A stretch of 64,000 nucleotides of DNA from NCBI GenBank assembly GCA_024516035.1, contig CM044961.1:37537112-37601111 (forward strand). The letters are read 5' to 3'. The translations under genes and the position numbers were made by a program. Positions within the stretch are counted from its first letter, which is position 1. The number at the start of each line of letters is the position of its first letter. This stretch comes from Bactericera cockerelli. Taxonomy: Eukaryota; Arthropoda; Insecta; Hemiptera; Triozidae. Shown piece after piece: positions 21,101-33,100 of this stretch. The notes beneath the pieces were generated by a model, which made no database searches, was not told the origin of the DNA, and saw only the letters and a program-made list of their open reading frames with translations.

Positions 21101-24100
21101 GATAAGGACTATTAAAGTCCCATTATTCCAGCAGTAAGCCCAAGACATATTATTATGTGGTAAAAATCCCAAATGGGAGGATAACTTGTCATGTCCCGGC
21201 TGGGTTTCGAACCTACGACCTCTGGAACCTGTGGATTCACAGTATATCAGTATAAACAGAAAAGGGAGAAGTTGTACTAGATGTACATGATTATCAGAAC
21301 ATACCTGGACAGCTGTTTCGAGCTTATTTGCTCTCATCAGAGTGCCGCCTTTACCACTGAGCTACCGGGACAGACTATATACCTATATACTTTATACACA
21401 TCTATTAATTTCGTCGTAAATGCTTAAAACACCTCGCCACTCACCTCTTCTTCTTCCTCTCCCGCGGGGCCCCGCCCCCCTCTCTCTCATCGTCGCCGCC
21501 CCCGCGTCTCGACGCGTCCGAGTCTGAGTCCGACACGTAGTCCCCGCCCCCGCGCCCCCGCCCCTTGCCCCCGCCCCTGCCCCCCTTCTTCTCACTGGGG
21601 AAGTGGTCGAACACCAGGGCGCCCTTGGTCTTCTCCTTGAACTCGAGTCTCTTCTTGATCTCCTCCTCCAGCTGACGGACCTTGTCCTCCTTGCGGCGTT
21701 TCTGAGGGGAAAAGAGGGGGTTGAGAATGTTAAACAAAAATTGTTAAAAAGAGTTGGATTGTTAAAAAAAAAAGGGGCAAGGACTCTGAATGTTACAGAC
21801 CTCTCTTTAAATAGATATTCATTAAAAAAAAAAAAAAAAAAAAAAAAACAGAAAAATATTTTTTTTTGCAACTGTAAATTGAAATTGAAAAATAGTTAAA
21901 TAAAAAAAATAAAAAAAAAGGGCAAGGACTCTGAATGTTACAGACCTATCTTTCAATAAATATTCATTTAAAAAAAAAAAGAATTTTTTTTTGCAATTGT
22001 AAATTGAAAGCTTTATCAAACACCTCGGCCGAGGTGTGAAGAACGCCTATACAAAGAAAGAGACAGCCCGGCAGAGTGTAAGGTTACGGAAAACATAGTT
22101 CCCATGCATTTCATGTACTTTCAGCCAGCGAAAAGTGCAACATGAATTTCAAATATTGCGATTTTTATTGCAGAAATGGACTCTACGTTGAAAAATAAAT
22201 TGATTTGACTTTTTGTTTGACTTCCTAGGCCAACGGAAACCCTATTTTCGATAATTTAATAAAAATTATAATTTGTTTCTAATTTTTAGAGGAGTTATAA
22301 AAAGGAAAAACATAGTAGGTACAATTTTTATTTATTTATGTAAATTGGATATTTTTGGGTGGGCTGAAGTCAAGTTCGATTTGATATTGTAGATTAAAAA
22401 ACTAAAGATGAGTGTTTCACAGCCTTATTTATTTCTTTACTCTAGACGCTAAAGGACCTATCATATTCTTACCTCATCCTCTATCTGCTTGAGCTTGAAG
22501 TTCTTCTCCTCCTCCTCCTCCTCCACACTATTCTATTCTTACCTCATCCTCTATCTGCTTGAGCTTGAAGTTCTTCCTCTCCTCCTCCTCCTCCTCCTCC
22601 TTCACACTATTCTATTCTTACCTCATCCTCTATCTGCTTGAGCTTGAAGTTCTTCCTCTCCTCCTCCTCCTCCTCCTCCTTCACACTATTCTATTCTTAC
22701 CTCATCCTCTATCTGCTTGAGCTTGAAGTTCTTCCTCTCCTCCTCCTCCTCCTCCTCCTCCACACTATTCTATTCTTACCTCATCCTCTATCTGCTTGAG
22801 CTTGAAGTTCTTCCTCTCCTCCTCCTCCTCCTCCTCCTTCACACTATTCTATTCTTACCTCATCCTCTATCTGCTTGAGCTTGAAGTTCTTCCTCTCCTC
22901 CTCCTCCTCCTCCTCCTCCTCCTCCTCCTCCTCCACACTATTCTATTCTTACCTCATCCTCTATCTGCTTGAGCTTGAAGTTCTTCCTCTCCTCCTCCTC
23001 CTCCTCCTCCTTCACACTATTCTATTCTTACCTCATCCTCTATCTGCTTGAGCTTGAAGTTCTTCTCCTCCTCCTCCTCCTCCACACTATTCTATTCTTA
23101 CCTCATCCTCTATCTGCTTGAGCTTGAAGTTCTTCCTCTCCTCCTCCTCCTCCTCCTCCACACTATTCTATTCTTACCTCATCCTCTATCTGCTTGAGCT
23201 TGAAGTTCTTCTCCTCCTCCTCCTCCTCCACACTATTCTATTCTTACCTCATCCTCTATCTGCTTGAGCTTGAAGTTCTTCCTCTCCTCCTCCTCCTCCT
23301 CCTCCTCCTCCACACTATTCTATTCTTACCTCATCCTCTATCTGCTTGAGCTTGAAGTTCTTCCTCTCCTCCTCCTCCTCCTCCTCCTTCACACTATTCT
23401 ATTCTTACCTCATCCTCTATCTGCTTGAGCTTGAAGTTCTTCTCCTCCTCCTCCTCCTCCACACTATTCTATTCTTACCTCATCCTCTATCTGCTTGAGC
23501 TTGAAGTTCTTCCTCTCCTCCTCCTCCTCCTCCTCCTCCACACTATTCTATTCTTACCTCATCCTCTATCTGCTTGAGCTTGAAGTTCTTCCTCTCCTCC
23601 TCCTCCTCCTCCTCCTCCTCCACACTATTCTATTCTTACCTCATCCTCTATCTGCTTGAGCTTGAAGTTCTTCCTCTCCTCCTCCTCCTCCTCCACACTA
23701 TTCTATTCTTACCTCATCCTCTATCTGCTTGAGCTTGAAGTTCTTCCTCTCCTCCTCCTCCTCCTCCTCCTCCACACTATTCTATTCTTACCTCATCCTC
23801 TATCTGCTTGAGCTTGAAGTTCTTCCTCTCCTCCTCCTCCTCCTCCTCCACACTATTCTATTCTTACCTCATCCTCTATCTGCTTGAGCTTGAAGTTCTT
23901 CCTCTCCTCCTCCTCCTCCTCCTCCTCCTCCACACTATTCTATTCTTACCTCATCCTCTATCTGCTTGAGCTTAAAGTTCTTCCTCTCCTCCTCCTCCTC
24001 CTCCTCCACACTATTCTATTCTTACCTCATCCTCTATCTGCTTGAGCTTGAAGTTCTTCCCTCTCCTCCTCCTCCTCCTCCTCCCTCCTCTACTCGACTA

Positions 24101-27100
24101 ATCTTCCTATTTCTCCTCCTACCTATCATTACCCCTCTATCTGCTTGAGCTTGAAGTTCTTCCTCTCCTCCTCCTCCTCCTCCACACTATTCTATTCTTA
24201 CCTCATCCTCTATCTGCTTGAGCTTGAAGTTCTTCCTCTCCCTCCTCCTCCTCCTCCACACTATTCTATTCTTACCTCATCCTCTATCTGCTTGAGCTTG
24301 AAGTTCTTCCTCTCCTCCTCCTCCTCCTCCTCCACACTATTCTATTCTTACCTCATCCTCTATCTGCTTGAGCTTGAAGTACTCTTCCTCTCCTCCTCCT
24401 CCTCCTCCACACTATTCTATTCTTACCTCATCCTCTATCTGCTTGAGCTTGAAGTTCTTCCTCTCCTCCTCCTCCTCCTCCTCCTCCACACTATTCTATT
24501 CTTACCTCATCCTCTATCTGCTTGAGCTTGAAGTTCTTCCTCTCCTCCTCCTCCTCCTCCACACTATTCTATTCTTACCTCATCCTCTATCTGCTTGAGC
24601 TTGAAGTTCTTCCTCTCCTCCTCCTCCTCCTCCTCCTCCACACTATTCTATTCTTACCTCATCCTCTATCTGCTTGAGCTTGAAGTTCTTCCTCTCCTCC
24701 TCCTCCTCCTCCTCCTCACACTATTCTATTCTTACCTCATCCTCTATCTGCTTGAGCTTGAAGTTCTTCCTCTCCTCCTCCTCCCCCTCCACACTATTCT
24801 ATTCTTACCTCATCCTCTATCTGCTTGAGCTTGAAGTTCTTCCTCTCCTCCTCCTCCTCCTCCTCCACACTATTCTATTCTTACCTCATCCTCTATCTGC
24901 TTGAGCTTGAAGTTCTTCCTCTCCTCCTCCTCCTCCTCCAGACTATTCTATTCTTACCTCATCCTCTATCTGCTTGAGCTTGAAGTTCTTCCTCTCCTCC
25001 TCCTCCTCCTCCTCCACACTATTCTATTCTTACCTCATCCTCTATCTGCTTGAGCTTGAAGTTCTTCCTCTTCCTCCTCCTCCTCCTCCACACTATTCTA
25101 TTCTTACCTCATCCTCTATCTGCTTGAGCTTGAAGTTCTTCCTCTCCTCCTCCTCCTCCTCCTCCACACTATTCTATTCTTACCTCATCCTCTATCTGCT
25201 TGAGCTTGAAGTTCTTCCTCTCCTCCTCCTCCTCCTCCACACTATTCTATTCTTACCTCATCCTCTATCTGCTTGAGCTTAAGTTCTCTCCCTCCTCCTC
25301 CTCCTCCTCCTCCCCACACTATTCTATTCTTACCTCATCCTCTATCTGCTTGAGCTTAATTTCTTCCTCTGCTCCCTCCTCCTCCTCCTCCTCCTCCACA
25401 CTATTCTATTCTTACCTCATCCTCTATCTGCTTGAGCTTGAAGTTCTTCCTCTCCTCCTCCTCCTCCTCCACACTATTCTATTCTTACCTCATCCTCTAT
25501 CTGCTTGAGCTTGAAGTTCTTCCTCTCCCTCCTCCTCCTCCTCCACACTATTCTATTCTACCTCATCCTCTATCTGCTTGAGCTTGAAGTTCTTCCTCTC
25601 CTCCTCCTCCTCCTCCACACTATTCTATTCTTACCTCATCCTCTATCTGCTTGAGCTTGAAGTTCTTCCTCTCCTCCTCCTCCTCCACACTATTCTATTC
25701 CTACCTCATCCTCTATCTGCTTGAGCTTGAAGTTCTTCCTCTCCTCCTCCTCCTCCTCCACACTATTCTATTCCTACCTCATCCTCTATCTGCTTGAGCT
25801 TGAAGTTCTTCCTCTCCTCCCTCCTCCTCCTCCTCCTCCACACTATTCTATTCTTACCTCATCCTCTATCTGCTTGAGCTTAAAGTTCTTCCTCTCCTCC
25901 TCCTCCTCCTCCTCCTCCACACTATTCTATTCTTACCTCATCCTCTATCTGCTTGAGCTTGAAGTTCTTCCTCTCCTCCTCCTCCTCCTCCACACTATTC
26001 TATTCTTACCTCATCCTCTATCTGCTTGAGCTTGAAGTTCTTCCTCTCCTCCTCCTCCTCCACACTATTCTATTCTTACCTCATCCTCTATCTGCTTGAG
26101 CTTGAAGTTCTTCCTCTCCTCCTCCTCTTCCTCCACACTATTCTATTCTTACCTCATCCTCTATCTGCTTGAGCTTGAAGTTCTTCCTCTCCTCCTCCTC
26201 CTCCTCCTCCAGACTATTCTATTCTTACCTCATCCTCTATCTGCTTGAGCTTGAAGTTCTTCCTCTCCTCCTCCTCCTCCTCCTCCTCTCCACACTATTC
26301 TATTCTTACCTCATCCTCTATCTGCTTGAGCTTGAAGTTCTTCCTCGCTCCTCCTCCTCCCCTCCCATTCTATTCTTACCTCATCCTCTATCTGCTGAGC
26401 TTGAAGTCTTCCTCTCCTCCTCCTCCTCCTCCAACTATTCTATTCTTACCTCATCCTCTATCTGCTTGAGCTTGAAGTTCTTCCTCTCCTCCTCCTCCTC
26501 CTCCTCCACACTATTCTATTCTTACCTCATCCTCTATCTGCTTGAGCTTGAAGTTCTTCCTCTCCTCCTCCTCCTCCCCTCCTCCACACTATTCTATTCT
26601 TACCTCATCCTCTATCTGCTTGAGCTTGAAGTTCTTCCTCTCCTCCTCCTCCTCCTCCACACTATTCTATTCTTACCTCATCCTCTATCTGCTTGAGCTT
26701 GAAGTTCTTCCTCTCCTTCCTCCTCCTCCTCCTCCACACTATTCTATTCTTACCTCATCCTCTATCTGCTTGAGCTTGAAGTTCTTCTCCTCTCCTCCTC
26801 CTCCTCCACACTATTCTATTCTTACCTCATCCTCTATCTGCTTGAGCTTGAAGTTCTTCCTCTCCTCCTCCCTCCTCCTCCTCCACACTATTCTATTCTT
26901 ACCTCATCCTCTATCTGCTTGAGCTTGAAGTTCTTCCTCTCCTCCTCCTCCTCCTCCACACTATTCTATTCTTACCTCATCCTCTATCTGCTTGAGCTTG
27001 AAGTTCTTCCCTCTCCTCCTCTCCTCCTCCTCCACACTATTCTATTCTTACCTCATCCTCTATCTGCTTGAGCTTGAAGTTCTTCCTCTCCTCCTCCTCC

Positions 27101-30100
27101 TCCTCCTCCTCCACACTATTCTATTCTTACCTCATCCTCTATCTGCTTGAGCTTGAAGTTCTTCCTCCCTCCTCCTCCTCCTCCTCCTCCACACTATTCT
27201 ATTCTTACCTCATCCTCTATCTGCTTGAGCTTGAAGTTCTTCCTTCTCCTCCTCCTCCTCCACACATCTATTCTTACTCACTCTCCTCTATCGCTTGAGC
27301 TTGAAGTTCTTCCTCTCCTCCTCCTCCTCCTCCTCCACACTATTCTATTCTTACCTCATCCTCTATCTGCTTGAGCTTGAAGTTCTTCTCTCCTCCTCCT
27401 CCTCCTCCAACTATCTATTCTTACCTCATCCTCTATCTGCTTGAGCTTGAAGTTCTTCCTCTCCTCCTCCTCCTCCTCCACACTATTCTATTCTTACCTC
27501 ATCCTCTATCTGCTTGAGCTTGAAGTTCTTCCTCTCCTCCTCCTCCTCCTCCACACTATTCTATTCTTACCTCATCCTCTATCTGCTTGAGCTTGAAGTT
27601 CTTCCTCTCCTCCTCCTCCTCCTCCTCCACACTATTCTATTCTTACCTCATCCTCTATCTGCTTGAGCTTGAAGTTCTTCCTCTCCTCCTCCTCCTCCTC
27701 CTCCACACTATTCTATTCTTACCTCATCCTCTATCTGCTTGAGCTTGAAGTTCTTCCTCTCCTCCCTCCTCCTCCTCCTCCACACTATTCTATTCTACCT
27801 CATCCCTATCTGCTTGAGCTTGAAGTTCTCTTCCTCTCCTCCTCCTTCCTCCCTCCACACTATTCTATACTCATCCTCTATCTGCTTGACTTGAAGTTCT
27901 TCTCTCTTCCTCCTCCCTCTCCACACTATTCTATTCTACCATCCCTATCTGCGAGCTTGAAGTATCTCTTCTCCTCTCTCCTCCTCCCCTCCTCCCCTCC
28001 TCACACTATTCTATTCTACCTCATCCTCTATCTGCTTGAGCTTGAAGTTCTTCTCTCCTCCTCCTCCTCTCCCACACTATTCTATTCTTACCTCATCCTC
28101 TATCTGGCTTGAGCTTGAAGTTCTTCCTCTCCTCTCCTCCCTCCTCCTCTCCACACTATTCAGGTTCTTACCTCATCCTCTACTGCTTGAGCTTGAAGTT
28201 CGTCCTCTCTCCTCCCTCCTCCAACTAGTTTCTTATCACTCTATCTGGGTTGAGCTGAAGTCTTCTTACCTCTCCTCCACTCTCTCACACTATCATTCTT
28301 ACCTCATCCTCTATCTGTGAGCTTGAAGTCTTCCTCCTCCAGTCGACTTCGGATCAGCTTCCACCACATCCAGTCACCAGGTACTGGAGTACTGGGGGAA
28401 GTAGTCCTCATGCCATGTTAACCCACATCGTAGCACGGTCCCTGCAAGTACTGGTTGGAAGTGGAATACAGATGTTAACCCACATCGTCAGGTCACTGCG
28501 AAGTATCTATGGGGAGAATAGCAGATGTTAACCACATTAGAAGCTTCCGTGCAAGTACAGAGAAGTATTAGAATCATGTACCCACATCAGAGTACTGGAA
28601 GTATCTGGGGATAGCGCTATTACCCATCACACAGTACTGAATATCTGAAATACAATGTTTAACCTACATCCCCTACAGTACTGAGTTACTGGAAATAGCA
28701 GCATTTAACCCCATCACAGACAGGTACTGGAAGTATCTGGGGAGGAATAGCAGCATATTAACCCACATCAGACAGGTACTGGAAGTATCTGGGGAGGAAT
28801 AGCAGCATGTTAACCCACATCAGACAGGTACTGGAAGTATCTGGGGAGGAATAGCAGCATGTTAACCCACATCGTAGCAGGTACTGGAAGTATCTGGGGA
28901 AGAATAGCAGCATGTTAACCCACATCGTAGCAGGTACTGGAAGTATCTGGGGAAGAATAGCAGCATGTTAACCCACATCGTAGCAGGTACTGGAAGTATC
29001 TGGGGAGGAATAGCAGCATGTTAATTTGTACAAAAAGTAAAATAATAATGAATTTTATTATTTATCTTCAATGTTTAAATATTTATAAATTTCCCTCTAA
29101 GTACTATGTGTACTAAAATTAATTAATAAGGGTTGGGTGGAAGCGATTGCCATAGGACAGATATTGGAAGTATCTGGAGGAGAATATTAGCTTGTTCATT
29201 TGTAAAAAAAGTAAAATTAATTAATACGGGTTGGGTGGAAGCGATTGCCATAGGACAGATATTGGAAGTATCTGGGGGAAAATATTTTTTTTTATGGCTT
29301 TAACGGCAGGATTCTCACACTGTGAGCTCTTCCACTCAACCGAGAGCTCTACCACTCAACCGAAAGAATATTAGCAAGTAGTATCTGGGGAAGAATATTA
29401 GCCTGTTAATTTGTAAAAGATAAAATTAATTAATAAGGGTTGGGTGGAAGCGATTGCCATAGCACAGATATTGGAAGTATCTGGGGAAAAATATTTTTTT
29501 TTTTTTGAGGATAGGAAAATCTTCTAAAGACACCCAGCCACCTCACTCCCTGGGGTTATCATCAGAAGACGTAGGAGATCCCGGAACCGTGTGATACATT
29601 TGGGGAACAATATCAGCATATGAATTTGTACAAAAAAGTAAAATTAATTAATAAAGCTTGGGTGAAAGCGATTGCCATTGGCAATAACCCCGTCCTTTAG
29701 TTGGGACATATGCATGTATTTTGTTTATTTTTTTCCAAATACAAATATGTCCTTTTAATGAATAATTCAATAATAATAATAATACTCTAAAGAGGAAGGT
29801 AACCACCAAGCGAACTTAATGCTCAAAGCATTTTCTACCACCTAACCCTCAGAGTCTTATTACTATGAGGTCACAAACTCAACTTAATGAGGAAAAATTC
29901 ATGCACTGGGTGGGATTCGAACCATCGGATCCCTACGCTATATGGATTACCAGACTAGCGCGTTAACCACTTGCCCACCAGTGCACGGTACACTTACTTC
30001 TGAGACAGGCCGAGTTCATTGACCGCTTGCACGACAGTGCTCAGGTCTGCCTTCTCCTCCTTCAGAATCTGCATGGCAAGTCTCTGCAGTATCAGCGCTA

Positions 30101-33100
30101 TGTTGTACAGAATCACCGTGTCGTGAGGTGCGACTCGTCTGGCCTGAGAATAATACAAGAGGAAGGGAATAGTATCAGCGCTATGTTGTACAGAATAATA
30201 CAAGAGGAAGGGAATAGTATCAGCGCTGTGTTGTACAGAATCACCGTGTCGTGAGGTGCAACTCGTCTGGCCTGAGAATAATACAAGAGGAAGGGAATAG
30301 TATCAGCGCTATGTTGTACAGAATAATACAAGAGGAAAGGAATAGTATCAGCGCTATGTTGTACAGAATCACCGTGTCGTGAGGTGCAACTCGTCTGGCC
30401 TGAGAATAATACAAGAGGAAGGGAATAGTATCAGCGCTATGTTGTACAGAATAATACAAGAGGAAGGAAATAGTATCAGCGCTATGTTGTACAGAATAAT
30501 ACAAGAGGAAGGGAATAGTATCAGCGCTATGTTGTACAGAATAATACAAGAGGAAGGGAATAGTATCAGCGCTATGTTGTACAGAATAATACAAGAGGAA
30601 AGGAATAGTATCAGCGCTATGTTGTACAGAATCACCGTGTCGTGAGGTGCAACTCGTCTGGCCTGAGAATAATACAAGAGGAAGGGAATAGTATCAGCGC
30701 TATGTTGTACAGAATAATACAAGAGGAAAGGAATAGTATCAGCGCTATGTTGTACAGAATCACCGTGTCGTGAGGTGCAACTCGTCTGGCCTGAGAATAA
30801 TACAAGAGGAAGGGAATAGTATCAGCGCTATGTTGTACAGAATAATACAAGAGGAAAGGAATAGTATCAGCGCTATGTTGTACAGAATCACCGTGTCGTG
30901 AGGTGCAACTCGTCTGGCCTGAGAATAATACAAGAGGAAGGGAATAGTATCAGCGCTATGTTGTACAGAATAATACAAGAGGAAGGAAATAGTATCAGCG
31001 CTATGTTGTACAGAATAATACAAGAGGAAGGGAATAGTATCAGCGCTATGTTGTACAGAATAATACAAAGAGGAAGGATAGTATCAGCGCTATGTTGTAC
31101 AGAATAATACAAGAGGAAGGGAATAGTATCAGCGCTATGTTGTACAGAATAATACAAGAGGGAGGGAATAGTATCAGCGCTATGTTGTACAGAATAATAC
31201 AAGAGGAAGGGAATAGTACCAGCGCTATGTTGTACAGAATAATACAAGAGGAAAGGAATAGTATCAGCGCTATGTTGTACAGAATCACCGTGTCGTGAGG
31301 TGCAACTCGTCTGGCCTGAGAATAATACAAGAGGAAGGGAATAGTATCAGCGCTATGTTGTACAGAATCACCGTGTCGTGAGGTCTGGCCTGAGAATAAT
31401 ACAAGAGGAAGGGAATAGTATCAGCGCTATGTTGTACAGAATAATACAAGAGGAAGGGAATAGTATCAGCGCTATGTTGTACAGAATAATACAAGAGGAA
31501 GGGAATAGTATCAGCGCTATGTTGTACAGAATAATACAAGAGGAAGGGAATAGTATCAGCGCTATGTTGTACAGAATAATACAAGAGGAAGGGAATAGTA
31601 TCAGCGCTATGTTGTACAGAATAATACAAGAGGAAGGGAATAGTATCAGCGCTATGTTGTACAGAATAATACAAGAGGAAGGGAATAGTATCAGCGCTAT
31701 GTTGTACAGAATAATACAAGAGGAAGGGAATAGTATCAGCGCTATGTTGTACAGAATCACCGTGTCGTGAGGTCTGGCCTGAGAATAATACAAGAGGAAT
31801 AAAATAGTATGTTTGTAAGATTTTATTTGTGGTGAAGCACAAGGCCTCTTTACAATTTTTGTGGATAGCGCAGCATTACTAAGAGCCTCCTGTACTTTTC
31901 GAATTCTATTACATTAATTTCTTCTTACTCTGGTAATGCCGCCACTGGTCGTTACTCATACAAGTAACTACTCATTTTTCCTCACGAGGTATGAGTGGAC
32001 CCCGGAATAGAATAGTATCTAAATTATTTACTTCTGTCGCGCGTTCTCAGGACACACTGTTTTTTTTTTATTTTGCAAACAGATGATAGTAAAAAAGTTG
32101 AATCAATTTAATCCATACATAATTACCAAATATCTTTTTTTCACCAGCACGGCCATGCCTCGGTGAACACACCGCGCCGCAGGCCTAGCCGCAACGTGGC
32201 TAGTTGTATATGTAATAGAGTCCATTTATTTTCTTCTTTTTTAACAATAATATAATAAATCATTTGTTTTATTTTTCATTCCTTTTTTTTGTTTTGTTTT
32301 TTTTTTTTTTTTTTTTACAGAGGACCCATCCTAAGCCATTTTTATTTGGCTTCTAAGATGATAAAAATTCAAACCCAAGACCATTGGGTTGTACCAGCTC
32401 GGGTGCTTACCTTGAGTAGCATCCTCTTAGCCTCGTGCAGTTTGCCTGCGCGGAAGTATGCGCGTGCCATGTACTGCAGCACCTGGGAACACATACCTGG
32501 GTTAATTATGCAATATCAATAGGGTTAGTTAGCTGAAAATAAATGTCTATTCGTAATGAGCACTTCAAAATGATTGGATTTAATACCTCACAACCGCCAT
32601 CTAAGATGAATAGTAAAAAAGTTAGTCCAAGTGTATTTTTTAGTTTTTAAATCTAAAGATAATCTGAAGACAATGTCTGCAGTTTCAAGAATATTGTAAC
32701 TTTTCTGTAGTATATTTGCTAGGAAAAGAAAGTAACATTGTAATTGAATGGGTGAGAAGAACCAGGAATGTCAAAAATCGATTTTTTTTTTTCGTAGATT
32801 AAGAAGGAATGTACACTTTTCTATCATCTCTGTGAATATGAAGGAGAAATACCTCTTTTAAGTATATTTTTACTTCCGAGAAATTTCTAATATTAGAAAT
32901 CGGAAGTATTGTGTTCGTTTTTGTAAAAAAAAATATTTTTTTGCTCCGATTTCAATTTTTTTCATATTTCTGGACGTTTCATAACCTCCTGAGCAAATTT
33001 GGTTTTGTGTCCGTCTGTCGGTCTGTCTGTCTGTTAAAACGATTCCTTGTAACGTGCAAATCTCAGAAACTACTCGACCGATTTTGATGAAATTTCGTAA

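Noticed and set aside
21392..21871. 159-residue - strand frame overlapping CTR9 exon 16
   Set aside because: Shifted-frame shadow of the exon extended by a poly-A tract; the exon 16 frame is supported by phase and family similarity.
23966..28320. Long + strand open frames rich in Leu, Ser and Pro
   Set aside because: They are translations of the 75-bp array with its TCC tract on the strand opposite CTR9; no start context, splice pattern or homology.
30379..31770. + strand repeat protein [15 protein letters not shown]
   Set aside because: Antisense reading of the 45-bp exon 14 unit; open only because the unit is a multiple of three.
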